A stretch of DNA of 64,000 bases from contig NZ_JBNMJV010000002.1 of NCBI RefSeq assembly GCF_050874005.1, positions 62,001 through 126,000 on the forward strand, written 5' to 3'. Below are positions 26,938 to 36,793 of this stretch, piece by piece (the first letter of the stretch is position 1; the number at the start of each line of letters is the position of its first letter). The stretch comes from Huintestinicola sp050874005 (lineage in GTDB: Bacteria; Bacillota; Clostridia; Oscillospirales; Ruminococcaceae). The notes under the pieces were generated by a model. That model saw only the letters and a list, made by a program, of their open reading frames with translations. It did no database searches and was not told the DNA's origin. The position numbers were made by a program, and so were the translations under genes.

Positions 26938-29370
26938 TTAAAGCGAAATATCGCCGTTCATATCAAGGTATACCGATATTCCTCTGAATTCGGGGAGCCG
27001 TGCAGTCTCCGTCCTCACACCGCTTATAAAGCTTCTAAACTGTGAATTGTTTCGGCATTTGATGATTATCCTGTATCTGAATTTTCCGTTTATCTTTTCA
27101 AAAACGCATTTTGAGGGTCCGAGAACACGAACGGGCATTTTTTCGGGAATGTTTTTTATCCCCTCTGCAATTTTTTCGGCGAAAATATCTGCCGCCGCTC
27201 CCGTTTTTTTGTCGTCCTCACCCGAAAATCCCACAGCGCAGATATCGCAGAAGGGCGGATATATGAGCGCACGGCGCATTGCTATCTCCTGCTCGTAAAA
27301 TGCGGTGTAATTCTGCTGGGCGGCAAGATTTATGACATAATGGTCGGGGGCAAAGGTCTGTATCAAAGCACGTCCCCTTGAATTTCCCCGTCCGCTTCTT
27401 CCCACTACCTGTGTGATAAGGGAAAAGGTGCGTTCATAGCTTCGGAAATCCCCCGAATAAAGAGATTTATCCGCATTCAGCACGCCCACCAGCGTTACAT
27501 TCGGGAAATCAAGTCCCTTGGCTATCATCTGAGTGCCCACCATTATGTCATATTCGCCGTTGCCGAAAGCCGTAAAGCGCTTGTCATAGGCATATCTTGA
27601 ATATGTGGTGTCAGCGTCCATTCTGAGTATCCTTGCGCCGGGGAAAAATTCTGCAAGCTCGTCCTCAAGGCGCTGTGTACCCATTCCCGAAAGTTTGAGC
27701 TTAGTGCTTCCGCATTTGGGACATTTGTCCGTATAATCCTGACTATATCCGCAGTAGTGGCATATCAGGCGGTTGTTCACCTTGTGATATGTAAGAGGTA
27801 TGCTGCAATTGGGGCAGGCTAAAGGTTCTCGGCACTCGGAGCAGGTTATGAAGGTGTGATAGCCTCGGCGGTTAAGGAGAAGTATAGACTGCTCCCCTCT
27901 TGACAGATTATCGTTTATGCCGCTTACAAGCTCCTCGCTGAGCACGCGTCCGCTGCCTGTCATATCAATTATCTCAGCCCTTGGCATTGCCGCTTTAACA
28001 CTTGGGTCGGGGCTGTATCTATCGGGCATAACAAAAAGCTTTGTCCTGCCCTTCTCGGCGCTGTAATAGCTTTCTATTGAAGGTGTGGCAGAAGCGGTGA
28101 GCAGCAGGGCGTTATGATAAAGACATCTCTGCGCCGCTGCGTCCTTTGCGTGATATCTTGGGCTTGACTCGGATTTATAGGTGCGCTCCCCCTCCTCGTC
28201 CATAATGATGAGACCGATATTGTCGAGAGGAGCGAAAACTGCGCTTCTTGTGCCCACAACTATCCTGCACTGTCCCGATTTTACACGCTTATACTCATTT
28301 GAGCGCATAGAAAGGGACAAGCCGCTGTGAAGCACCGCCACAGTTTCACCGAAAAGTCTGCGGAAGCGGTTTAATGTCTGTGGGGTCAGAGATATTTCGG
28401 GAATGAGCATTATCACATTCCTGCCCATACGGAGAGTATGGTCGATAAGCTTTGCAAAAACGGGAGTCTTGCCGCTTCCCGTAACGCCGAAAAGCAGCGC
28501 CGCCGCCGCTTTTTTCTCGGATATCATCTGCGAGATACCGTCAAAAGCCGCCTGCTGACTGCCGTTTAGCACAATATCGTCAACGCTGTCCCGTTCTATG
28601 GTTTCGGGAGCTTTAAGCACCTCGTAATCGAAAAGCTCGGCGGCTCCGCTCTTCACCATATTTTTTACCACCTGGGAAGTACAGCCGCACATATAGCAAA
28701 GCTCTCTTACCGAAGCACAGCCCTCTCTCTCAAGTATCTCAGCCGCTGCCTTCTGCTTGGGAGTGAGCTTTATGTTTTTCTCCGAATAATGGTCGGTGAG
28801 CCTTACCATACTTACAGTATCATCTCTCACCCTCTGCTTTGCAAGGTCGATCTCCTCAAGAAAGCCCTTTTCAATAAGCTCCGAAGCGGATTTTCCGTCC
28901 TCGGATATCATCACAGCAAGCTCGCCGCCGTCATCGGTCTCCGAGGCTGAAAGATACAGCCCCATAGCCTTGTCAGACAGCTCGCCCTTTTTAGGCTTTT
29001 TCGGGGAAAGCCTGTATTTCTGAGTAAAGCTTACGCCCAGTCCCGGAGGAATAAGTGTGCGGAATGCCTCATAATATGTGCAGAACACAGTATCTCTGAG
29101 CCACAGAAGCAGCTTCAGCTGTTCATCTCCGATGATGGGGGTATTATCCACCACAGAGCTTACAGCCTTTAATCCCTCCACATTCTCCGTATCGGTGCAC
29201 ACACCCACAATAATGCCCACCCTGCGCCTGTCCGAGCGGCCAAAGGGTACAATGACCCGTGAGCCAGGAACAGCCTTGTCCGCAAGGTTATCGGGAACGC
29301 TGTAGCTGTATGCCTGATCGAAGGCGAAGGAAGTGCCGCTTACGCCCACCTGAACAGATAAACCGTTCAC
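26938..29370 (-). CDS. priA: primosomal replication-restart helicase
   Basis: 3'-5' helicase that reloads the replisome at broken forks. 810 residues: N-terminal fork-binding domain, Walker A GVTGSGKTPVF near residue 293, motif II MDEEGERTYK near 390, two four-Cys zinc knuckles (CSECREPLACPNC and CHYC/CPKC) near 510-550, and the C-terminal helicase lobe (VVGRSGRGNSRG). Motif II reads DEEG where DEEH is usual. It starts seven bases after rpoZ in the common rpoZ-priA order; coaBC, often between them, is absent. Confidence 0.94.
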   Translation of the reverse strand: MNGLSVQVGVSGTSFAFDQAYSYSVPDNLADKAVPGSRVIVPFGRSDRRRVGIIVGVCTDTENVEGLKAVSSVVDNTPIIGDEQLKLLLWLRDTVFCTYYEAFRTLIPPGLGVSFTQKYRLSPKKPKKGELSDKAMGLYLSASETDDGGELAVMISEDGKSASELIEKGFLEEIDLAKQRVRDDTVSMVRLTDHYSEKNIKLTPKQKAAAEILEREGCASVRELCYMCGCTSQVVKNMVKSGAAELFDYEVLKAPETIERDSVDDIVLNGSQQAAFDGISQMISEKKAAAALLFGVTGSGKTPVFAKLIDHTLRMGRNVIMLIPEISLTPQTLNRFRRLFGETVAVLHSGLSLSMRSNEYKRVKSGQCRIVVGTRSAVFAPLDNIGLIIMDEEGERTYKSESSPRYHAKDAAAQRCLYHNALLLTASATPSIESYYSAEKGRTKLFVMPDRYSPDPSVKAAMPRAEIIDMTGSGRVLSEELVSGINDNLSRGEQSILLLNRRGYHTFITCSECREPLACPNCSIPLTYHKVNNRLICHYCGYSQDYTDKCPKCGSTKLKLSGMGTQRLEDELAEFFPGARILRMDADTTYSRYAYDKRFTAFGNGEYDIMVGTQMIAKGLDFPNVTLVGVLNADKSLYSGDFRSYERTFSLITQVVGRSGRGNSRGRALIQTFAPDHYVINLAAQQNYTAFYEQEIAMRRALIYPPFCDICAVGFSGEDDKKTGAAADIFAEKIAEGIKNIPEKMPVRVLGPSKCVFEKINGKFRYRIIIKCRNNSQFRSFISGVRTETARLPEFRGISVYLDMNGDISL

Positions 29371-29377
29371 TTTATTA

Positions 29378-29608
29378 TCAATATGTTCCCTCGGTGGACT
29401 TGCCGGGCTTTACGGAAGGATCCTCCACAATGGAAAATTTTCTTGCCGCAAACTCGTCCACAGCAGTCTTGACAGGCTTTTCCTCAAGAGTCATATTCTT
29501 CTCGGCAAGCTCGTCCGCAATTTCTCTCGCACGCTTTGCAACGCCGATAACAACGGAATAATAGCTTTCGCCGTGAGTAGCGATCTGATTCATAGCTGGT
29601 CTTAACAT
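29378..29608 (-). CDS. rpoZ: RNA polymerase omega subunit
   Basis: 76 residues, small stabilising subunit of RNA polymerase. The segment YSVVIGVAKRAREIADEL is the conserved core of the family. I chose the ATG at 29606-29608 nine bases after AAAGGAG; an upstream in-frame TTG is possible but too close to the ribosome site. It sits between gmk and priA, which is standard. Confidence 0.88.
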   Translation of the reverse strand: MLRPAMNQIATHGESYYSVVIGVAKRAREIADELAEKNMTLEEKPVKTAVDEFAARKFSIVEDPSVKPGKSTEGTY

Positions 29609-29675
29609 AATCAAAATCTCCTTTTAAAAACATATTATATTATTATACCATACATTTATGAAAAATGCAACTGTT

Positions 29676-30278
29676 TTATTTTCCGAGGACATTATCAATG
29701 AGCTGCCTTGAACGTCTGACGGTGAGCTTCTCGGCTTCAACGACCTTGATAAAATCGCTTACCGCCTCGTTCAGATCGTCATTAACGATAACATAGTCGT
29801 AATTATACGCCTTTTCTATCTCGCCCCTTGCCTCGGAAACACGCTTTTCAATGACCTCGGCGGTCTCAGTTCCACGCTTTTCAAGGCGCTGCTTCAGAGT
29901 ATCCACAGAGGGGGGAAGAATGAAGATGAATACCGCTTCGGGGCAGGCTTCCTTTATCTTCATAGCCCCCTGCACCTCTATCTCAAGGATAACATCTCTG
30001 CCCTCGCAGAGCTTGTCCTCCACGGCCTTCTTTGGTGTGCCGTAATAATTGCCGCAGTACTGCGCATACTCGAGAACGCCGCCTGTAGCAATAAGCTCCT
30101 CAAATTTTTCCTTTGTGAGGAAATGATAATTCACTCCGTCCACCTCGCCCTCTCTGGGTGCACGGGTGGTAGCGGAAACGGAATAATAGAAATTATCGTT
30201 TTTTAAGACCTCCGCAAGGACAGTTCCTTTTCCGCAGCCCGAGGGAGCGGAAACAACGATAAGAAGTCCCTTTGACAT
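29676..30278 (-). CDS. gmk: guanylate kinase
   Basis: Phosphorylates GMP to GDP with ATP. 200 residues: P-loop VSAPSGCGKGTVLAEV near residue 8, GMP-binding ATTRAPREGEVDGVNYHF near 37 and a lid region followed by EVIEKRVSEARGEI. Follows remA by 28 bases. Confidence 0.96.
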   Translation of the reverse strand: MSKGLLIVVSAPSGCGKGTVLAEVLKNDNFYYSVSATTRAPREGEVDGVNYHFLTKEKFEELIATGGVLEYAQYCGNYYGTPKKAVEDKLCEGRDVILEIEVQGAMKIKEACPEAVFIFILPPSVDTLKQRLEKRGTETAEVIEKRVSEARGEIEKAYNYDYVIVNDDLNEAVSDFIKVVEAEKLTVRRSRQLIDNVLGK

Positions 30279-30306
30279 ATTTTAACATTCCTTTCGGGTG
30301 ATTTTT

Positions 30307-30576
30307 TTATTCTGTATCTGTGTCATTCCCATCATCATCGGGAACGGTCTCTGCCCGTCCTGCAATTGAGGAGGGAAGAACGGCGGATAAAACCACGTGA
30401 TCGCTGTCCATAATAAGCACCGATTTGGTTTTTCTGCCGTAGGTGGCGTCAATTAGCATACCTCTGTCACGCGCGTCCTGCACGATACGCTTGATGGGTG
30501 CGGACTCGGGGCTTACCACAGCCACCAGCCGCTCTGCGGAGACTGCGTTTCCGTATCCGATGGGAATAAGCTGCAT
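30307..30576 (-). CDS. remA: RemA-family DNA-binding regulator (DUF370)
   Basis: 89 residues. Nearly every conserved stretch of B. subtilis RemA is visible, notably VSPESAPIKRIVQDARDRGM and LIDATYGRKTKSVLIMDSDH. RemA forms rings that bind and activate matrix and osmoprotection operons in Bacillus; its targets here are unknown. The order yicC-remA-gmk-rpoZ-priA is the Bacillus order. The C-terminal 15 residues are acidic (DDDGNDTDTE). Confidence 0.92.
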   Translation of the reverse strand: MQLIPIGYGNAVSAERLVAVVSPESAPIKRIVQDARDRGMLIDATYGRKTKSVLIMDSDHVVLSAVLPSSIAGRAETVPDDDGNDTDTE

Positions 30577-30591
30577 AGCTTTCTCTCCTTA

Positions 30592-31470
30592 TTATTCGAT
30601 ATTCTGTATCTGTTCCCTTATCTTTTCAATTTCGGATTTAAGATCGACCACTATCTTTGTAACAGCGATATCCTGTGCCTTGGAGCCGATGGTGTTTGCT
30701 TCACGGTTGAACTCCTGAATGAGGAAATCAAGCTTTCTGCCCACAGGCTCGTTAAGAGAAAGCATATCCCTCAGCTGTCGGATATGGCTTTTGAGTCTTA
30801 CGGTCTCTTCTGCAACGGCGGTCTTGTCCGCAAATATGGCAGCCTCGGTAACAAGCCGCTGCTCGTCTATATTCTTGTCCGCAAGCACCTCGCATAAACG
30901 GGCATAAAGCTTGTTGCGGTAATTCTCAGCAGAAATAGGTGAAAGACTTTCAACCTCGTCCACAAGCCTTTCAATTATGTCGGCACGTTCGAGAACGTCC
31001 TCCTTCATTTTAAGTCCCTCGGTCTCACGCATAGCGATAAACCTTGAAACTGCCTCGTCTGCAACGGTCCTGACGCTGTTCCAGATAAGCTCCTCGTCAT
31101 CTGCCGCCTTTCTGACGGTAAACACATCGGGCAGCCTTACAAGCTGGGAAAGGGTAAGGTCATCTTCAAGACCCAGCTCCTCGCCAACGCTGCGGAGAGC
31201 GTCCACATAGCCCTTTGCCACCGCTTTGTTTATCTCGATCTGAGTGTCCGCCGCTTCAATGGCGGTGATGGAAACGCTTACCTCCACCTTGCCTCTGGAT
31301 ATCCTGCCGTTAAGATAGCTTTTAAGTTTTTCCTCGATGTAGCCGTAAGCTCTGGGAACTCTTGCGGAAAACTCGTAGTAGCGGTGATTTACCGAGCGAA
31401 TTTCCACAATGATGTCTCTGCCCTCAATGATCTCCTCGGCTCTGCCGAAACCTGTCATACTTTTTATCAT
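30592..31470 (-). CDS. YicC/YloC-family endoribonuclease-like protein
   Basis: 292 residues, opening MIKSMTGFGRAEE and closing with KSEIEKIREQIQNIE, both diagnostic of the YicC family. Family members cleave or guide degradation of small RNAs and mRNA. First gene of the long minus-strand run down to ylmC; a structured leader precedes it. Confidence 0.93.
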   Translation of the reverse strand: MIKSMTGFGRAEEIIEGRDIIVEIRSVNHRYYEFSARVPRAYGYIEEKLKSYLNGRISRGKVEVSVSITAIEAADTQIEINKAVAKGYVDALRSVGEELGLEDDLTLSQLVRLPDVFTVRKAADDEELIWNSVRTVADEAVSRFIAMRETEGLKMKEDVLERADIIERLVDEVESLSPISAENYRNKLYARLCEVLADKNIDEQRLVTEAAIFADKTAVAEETVRLKSHIRQLRDMLSLNEPVGRKLDFLIQEFNREANTIGSKAQDIAVTKIVVDLKSEIEKIREQIQNIE

Positions 31471-31485
31471 AAAAATCTCCTTAAT

Positions 31486-31512
31486 GCGCTGCGGTAAAGC
31501 GACCCACAGCGC
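31486..31512 (-). promoter_or_regulatory. stable hairpin directly before the yicC ribosome site
   Basis: Minus strand stem GCGCTG-x-GG / CC-x-CAGCGC with a short loop, ending only about five bases before AAGGAG. It lies in the leader of the long operon and could hide or expose the ribosome site. Confidence 0.45.
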
Positions 31513-31575
31513 CTTGTTTTACTCGAAACGGCAAAATCCTCCGCACATTGCGTATGCTTTGCCATAGCTTATTAT

Positions 31576-31604
31576 ATTATACCATACTCTCCCATATAAA
31601 TCAA
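31576..31604 (-). promoter_or_regulatory. promoter of the yicC-remA-gmk-rpoZ-priA operon
   Basis: Minus strand TTGATT (31599-31604), 17-base spacer, TATAAT (31576-31581) with extended TGG, about 105 bases upstream of yicC. Confidence 0.8.
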
Positions 31605-31759
31605 GCTTTTGATACCAATTATTCATAAAAACATTACAAATCAGCAATACATTTAATTGCTCTCTGAGTTAAAATTAAAATGTGTAATTATATTTATAAA
31701 CATATGTACAAAATTACTGTTTTAAAAATAGTCTGATATACGAAAGGACGCTTATTATT

Positions 31760-33685
31760 ATGAAGGACGGATTTATAAGATGCGGCTGTGCAGTGCCTGA
31801 CCTTAAAGTGGCTGACTGCGAATATAACGCCGAACAGATAATAAATGCTGTAAAGGAAGCCGCCGCTAACGACTGCTCCCTGCTCACCCTCCCCGAGCTT
31901 TGCATTACGGGCTACACCTGCGGCGACCTGTTTTTGTCAAAAACTCTTACGGAAGGCGCAGAAAAGGCTCTGCTGCATATTCTTGAGGAGACCAAAGACC
32001 TTGAGATAATTTTTATCGTCGGTCTGCCATTGTCTCATTCGGGCAAGCTTTATAACTGTGCCGCTGTGTGCTTAAAGGGCCGTGTGCTGGGATTTGTTCC
32101 CAAAAGAAATATACCCAATTACTCCGAATTTTACGAGGCAAGGCATTTTACTCCTTGGGACGGCAGGGACAGCGCTGCCGCTATCCGGCGTTTCAATGCT
32201 CCTATGGGCGAAATGTTATTCGGCAGCTTTGATGACCCCGACTTTGTTTTCGGAGTTGAGATATGCGAGGATCTGTGGGTGCCAAGTTCTCCATCGGAAG
32301 AACTTGCCGTAAACGGCGCACTTATTATCTGCAACCCCTCTGCTTCGGACGAGGTCATAGGCAAAAAAGAATACCGCCGCAAGCTGGTTGAAATGCAGAG
32401 CGCAAAGCTTGTATGCGGATATGTCTACACCGACTGCGGCTTCGGGGAGTCAACACAGGATATGATATTCTCCGGTCACAGTCTTATCTGCGAAAACGGC
32501 AGCCGTCTTTGTGAAAGCAAGCCATTTACAAGCGGCATAATTTACGGCGATATCGACCTTGAAAAGCTCTCGGGCGAGCGCCGCCGTATGAACACCTATC
32601 CGCAGGCGCCCGAAAATAATTGTCTTAGTGAACGCATTATGTATTTCAATCTGAACACTCCCGATATTAAGCTGTGCAGGAAGTTTGCGCCTATGCCCTT
32701 CGTTCCCGCCGACAGAAACGACCTTGTCGCACGCTGCGAGGAGATACTCACAATGCAGGCAACAGGTCTTGCCACAAGGCTCAGACACATTCACGGAAAG
32801 ACCGCCGTTATCGGTCTGTCGGGGGGGCTTGACTCCACTCTTGCCCTTATCGTCACAGTTCACGCATTCGATATGCTGTCTCTGGACAGAAAGGGAATTA
32901 TTGCCGTTACAATGCCCTGCTTCGGCACCACAAAGCGCACAAAGAGCAATGCACTTACTCTTGCGGAAGCCTATGGCGCTTCTATCAGGGAGATAGACAT
33001 TTCCGCCTCCGTCCGTCAGCATTTTAAGGACATCGGTCAGAGCGAGGACGTTCACGATGTTTCCTACGAAAACGGACAGGCAAGAGAGCGCACGCAGGTA
33101 ATTATGGATATTGCCAATATGACAGGCGGCATCGTTATCGGAACGGGAGACCTTTCCGAGCTTGCTCTGGGCTGGGCTACCTACAACGGCGATCATATGT
33201 CGATGTACGGAGTAAACTGCTCCATTCCCAAAACTCTTGTACGCCACCTTGTTTCCTATGAGGCTGAAAGGGTCTCGGGAGAGCTTTCGGCTGTCCTTAA
33301 AGACATTCTCGATACCCCCGTATCGCCCGAGCTTCTCCCTCCTGCCGAGGACGGCACCATTTCTCAGAAAACAGAGGATATCGTAGGTCCCTACGAGCTT
33401 CACGACTTTTTCCTTTACTATATGGTACGCTGCGGATTTTCACCTAAAAAGATATTCCGCATTGCAAAAATCGCATTTGAAGGTACCTATCCCGATGATG
33501 TTATCCTCAAGTGGCTGAAAATTTTTGTAAGAAGATTTTTTGCCCAGCAGTTCAAGCGCTCCTGTCTCCCCGACGGTCCAAAGGTCGGTTCTGTTACCCT
33601 TTCTCCACGAGGCGACTGGAGAATGCCCTCGGACGCTTCCGCCGCACTTTGGCAAAAGGAGCTTGAGGATATCAAACTAAACTGA
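31760..33685 (+). CDS. nadE: NAD+ synthase, glutamine-hydrolysing
   Basis: Last step of NAD synthesis, amidating nicotinate adenine dinucleotide with ammonia from glutamine. 641 residues: nitrilase-like glutaminase domain (1-275, catalytic region FGVEICEDLWVP near 170), then the synthetase domain with the PP-loop SGGLDSTLAL near residue 355 and GTGDLSELALGW near 473. RBS CGAAAGGA. Upstream 280 bases are AT-rich and without a clear promoter. NAD supply matches a region rich in NADH-linked enzymes, but no direct link is seen. Confidence 0.95.
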   Translation: MKDGFIRCGCAVPDLKVADCEYNAEQIINAVKEAAANDCSLLTLPELCITGYTCGDLFLSKTLTEGAEKALLHILEETKDLEIIFIVGLPLSHSGKLYNCAAVCLKGRVLGFVPKRNIPNYSEFYEARHFTPWDGRDSAAAIRRFNAPMGEMLFGSFDDPDFVFGVEICEDLWVPSSPSEELAVNGALIICNPSASDEVIGKKEYRRKLVEMQSAKLVCGYVYTDCGFGESTQDMIFSGHSLICENGSRLCESKPFTSGIIYGDIDLEKLSGERRRMNTYPQAPENNCLSERIMYFNLNTPDIKLCRKFAPMPFVPADRNDLVARCEEILTMQATGLATRLRHIHGKTAVIGLSGGLDSTLALIVTVHAFDMLSLDRKGIIAVTMPCFGTTKRTKSNALTLAEAYGASIREIDISASVRQHFKDIGQSEDVHDVSYENGQARERTQVIMDIANMTGGIVIGTGDLSELALGWATYNGDHMSMYGVNCSIPKTLVRHLVSYEAERVSGELSAVLKDILDTPVSPELLPPAEDGTISQKTEDIVGPYELHDFFLYYMVRCGFSPKKIFRIAKIAFEGTYPDDVILKWLKIFVRRFFAQQFKRSCLPDGPKVGSVTLSPRGDWRMPSDASAALWQKELEDIKLN

Positions 33686-33711
33686 TACCGTCCTGAAAGG
33701 AAATCTGATAT

Positions 33712-36381
33712 ATGAAACTGAGAGAAATTTCCCTGCGCTATCTGCGGGGTCAGAAAAAACACACAATAATGACGATCATTGCCATAATCACCGCCACCGC
33801 TTTTATGACGGTAATGCTTGCTGCCGTATCGGTCTACCGTGCCGCCTCCCTGAATGTCTGCAGGGAGACGAACGGTACATATCACGTGGTCTTTAACGGT
33901 CTTGACAAGGATCAGCTTGTTTCGGTGCGGAGTATGGATATATTTGAGGAAACGCAGATCTACAGCGTTTCCTCCTATACAAGCAGCACCGATGTGGATT
34001 ACGGTCAGATGAAATCACAGGACGCTCAGATAGAATATCTCGTTTTAAACGGAGCTCCTGTTGACGATGTTTTCCTGCGCTTTAAGGCAGGAGAGCTTAC
34101 AATGCTGCCGAGCAGTATGAACAGCGTTTTTGAGGGCAGACTGCCCGAAAAGGACGGCGAGATAGTTCTCAGCGCAAAAAGCGCCTATATGTGGGGATAT
34201 CCCGAGATCGGCGATACCGTTACCGCAGAGCTTGTGACCTGCAAGGCAAAAACAGGCACATCACAAAGCTATGATAATGTTCCCGAATGTCTGTCGGAAG
34301 CTTTTGACATAGCGGACGTTTCTGAAATAAGCTTTACGGTCGTAGGCTTTTCCGAAGAAAGCAACATTGTCGATTATTCGGATACACGTCTCAGATCCTA
34401 CTCATATCTTACAGATAATGTCCTTGCACGCTTCTCCGATAAGGCAAACGACCTTTACTGGGATATGCATTATGCTTTCCGGGACGCAGGCTATGAGATA
34501 GACGATTTCAGCTACGGTATGAATCAGGAGCTTTTAGACCTTGAGGGCAAGGGCGTTACGGCAAAATTCTCTCAGGCGATATTCTTCGCTCTGGTTTATC
34601 TTGTTGTAATTTTCCTTATGTTCTGCGTAAGAATGGTCATCGACAACTCCTTTGAGCTGTCCTCAAAGGAAAGGATAAAGCAGTTCGGACTTCTCAAAGC
34701 GGTGGGCGCTTCGGGAAAACAGGTATTCGCAATGGTGGTTTGGGAAGCGATATATCTTGCGGTTCCCGGAGTTATTGTGGGAATACTGCTGGGAACAGGC
34801 TGTGCCGCAGGACTTTTCACCATAGTTAAAAATCTGCCGTATCTGAGCGACAGCAGCACGGCATTCAATATGAGAGATATGCTTATCTTTGAGCTGAAGC
34901 CTTATGTATTCATCTCATCAGCGCTTATCGGCATACTCTGGGTGGTAGTCTCCGCCGTTTCTACGGGTATGCGCTCTATAAGATCCTCTCCCGTGGACGC
35001 TATGAACGCCGCAGGAAAAAATGAAAAGATAAGAATACCAAAACACCCCTCGGGACTTGAAAAGGGCAGGAGCTTTATCGGAGCATATTCCTCACTCAGC
35101 ATAAAGCGCAGCAAAAAAAGATATATCATAACTATGGTATCAATGATAATGAGCATCATTCTCTTTACCACATTCTCCTATGGCGCTGAGCTTGCAAATA
35201 ACAAGATCACAACAGAATTTGAGGAAAACAGGGTGCCCAATGATTTTTCGGTCCGGACCTATTCCCTCTCGCCCTCGGACATTCACGGAAATACTCAGAA
35301 AATGATATCCTCGGGATATTTTGAAAATGTTCAGTATGACTGCGTTCTGAAATTCTATATGGACAATGAGACTCTGAACATTCTTCCCGGAACTAAAGCA
35401 TACGAGGACGGCGGACTTCCTTTCGGTATCCACCCCGTCAGCCGTGAGACATTTGAAAAATACATCACCGCCGACAGCGGCATTACCTATGACGAGCTTG
35501 AGCAGTCGGGAGCAATACTTATCGACCCTGTTATGAAAGACAAGAGCGGAATGGAACTTTACCGCATTGTTGATAATGACAGTCTGCCCGGAAGCCTTAC
35601 CTCCGGTCCGTTTATCGACAGTATGGTATTTTTCCTTGATCCTGTGACCATTGAAACGGCAGGAACATATTCAACAGACCTTCGCACATATTTCTCCTGC
35701 GACGGGATGTGTCTGGCGATAATGGCTGAAGCTCCCTATGAACAGCTTGTCTCTTACATTGGCATTGACAGCTCCTCCGCTCAGATCGAATACAACGGGG
35801 GAAAATATACTCTGTTCTCAAGAACGATCTATGCAGACGCTGCTGCGGGTATGGAAACAGAAGCAAGGAATTTCCTTAACAGAAATTACTACAACAGCTT
35901 TACCGACAACGCCGCAGATATGTCACGATCGGTCTCAACCCTCGGGATCGTCAAGACTGTGGGATATTTCGCAGTATTTATCATTGCCCTGATAGCCGCT
36001 GTAAATATCGTTAATATCATTTCGGCAAACGTTCTCGGAAGGACATCGGAGTTTGCAATGCTCAGAGCCTGCGGAATGTCCGACAAGCAGCTTCATAAGC
36101 TCGTATTATCAGAAAGCCTTATTTATGCGGCTCTGGCAAGCTTCTCCTCACTCCTCGTTGTGGAAGCGGCGGTACTTGTTATACAGATACCCTTCAAGAC
36201 CCATTTCCACGATCTGGAAATGGAAGATATGGGATTTACGCTGTCTGCCGCCGCACCTCTCAAATACATTCTCATTGCCGCAGCAGTTTCCTTTGTTATC
36301 GCAGCCGCCGCCTCTTTTGTTCCTGCAAAGCGGATAATAAGATCGCCCATTGTGGAGAATATCAGAAATACGGAAAATTAA
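33712..36381 (+). CDS. FtsX-type ABC transporter permease (two FtsX modules), no ATPase beside it
   Basis: 889 residues. N-terminal helix about 17-40, large extracellular segment to about 280, three helices at about 285-430 (first FtsX module), a further helix near 465-485 starting the second half, extracellular region, and three helices from about 750 to the end. This is the layout of BceB/LolC-like permeases that handle peptides or lipids. The usual partner ATPase is missing on both sides; the preceding gene is nadE, 27 bases upstream, with a good ribosome site GAAAGGA. It must use a remote ATPase or act without one. Confidence 0.85.
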   Translation: MKLREISLRYLRGQKKHTIMTIIAIITATAFMTVMLAAVSVYRAASLNVCRETNGTYHVVFNGLDKDQLVSVRSMDIFEETQIYSVSSYTSSTDVDYGQMKSQDAQIEYLVLNGAPVDDVFLRFKAGELTMLPSSMNSVFEGRLPEKDGEIVLSAKSAYMWGYPEIGDTVTAELVTCKAKTGTSQSYDNVPECLSEAFDIADVSEISFTVVGFSEESNIVDYSDTRLRSYSYLTDNVLARFSDKANDLYWDMHYAFRDAGYEIDDFSYGMNQELLDLEGKGVTAKFSQAIFFALVYLVVIFLMFCVRMVIDNSFELSSKERIKQFGLLKAVGASGKQVFAMVVWEAIYLAVPGVIVGILLGTGCAAGLFTIVKNLPYLSDSSTAFNMRDMLIFELKPYVFISSALIGILWVVVSAVSTGMRSIRSSPVDAMNAAGKNEKIRIPKHPSGLEKGRSFIGAYSSLSIKRSKKRYIITMVSMIMSIILFTTFSYGAELANNKITTEFEENRVPNDFSVRTYSLSPSDIHGNTQKMISSGYFENVQYDCVLKFYMDNETLNILPGTKAYEDGGLPFGIHPVSRETFEKYITADSGITYDELEQSGAILIDPVMKDKSGMELYRIVDNDSLPGSLTSGPFIDSMVFFLDPVTIETAGTYSTDLRTYFSCDGMCLAIMAEAPYEQLVSYIGIDSSSAQIEYNGGKYTLFSRTIYADAAAGMETEARNFLNRNYYNSFTDNAADMSRSVSTLGIVKTVGYFAVFIIALIAAVNIVNIISANVLGRTSEFAMLRACGMSDKQLHKLVLSESLIYAALASFSSLLVVEAAVLVIQIPFKTHFHDLEMEDMGFTLSAAAPLKYILIAAAVSFVIAAAASFVPAKRIIRSPIVENIRNTEN

Positions 36382-36437
36382 GAATATCGTCCTATCAGAT
36401 ATTTTAGTAAATGACTGTTCACAAAGGTGGATTTTTT

Positions 36438-36716
36438 ATGCCGGAAGAGTTAATGCTGCTTATTCAAACAGGAAGGTTACCTTGCTGTAAAGAAGCCGCT
36501 CAAATCATTGAAAATGAATTGAAAAAAGGCAATACGATCGAGTCATTCGGCAATGTCGGGTCATTGCCCGATGAAACCTATTATGTTGTCTTTTTTTCGG
36601 AAAGTCCAAAAGGTAATTATTCCAATACCCTAACAAGAACTCGTAAGGGCGGGGAATACAAAGTAATATGTTTGAGCGGATCCGGCGGAGCTATAGAAAT
36701 ATTGTTTAGATTATAA
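36438..36716 (+). CDS. small protein of unknown function
   Basis: 92 residues starting MPEELMLLIQTGRLPCCKEA, after AAAGGTGG. Mostly soluble in character; two cysteines together near residue 16, a Gly/Ser-rich end (CLSGSGGAIEILF). Not recognised. It follows the permease gene by 57 bases and precedes a strong terminator, so it is probably the end of that transcript. No toxin or antitoxin pattern is obvious. Confidence 0.6.
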   Translation: MPEELMLLIQTGRLPCCKEAAQIIENELKKGNTIESFGNVGSLPDETYYVVFFSESPKGNYSNTLTRTRKGGEYKVICLSGSGGAIEILFRL

Positions 36717-36748
36717 CAATGCTTCATTGAGATAACTTTGTAAAATAA

Positions 36749-36793
36749 AATCAGCCTGAGAAGAAATCATAAATCTTCTCAGGCTGATTTTTT
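36749..36793. terminator. bidirectional terminator
   Basis: Perfect 15-base stem AATCAGCCTGAGAAG / CTTCTCAGGCTGATT with an 11-base loop and T-runs on both sides, between the small plus-strand gene and the minus-strand DUF1294 gene. Confidence 0.92.
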
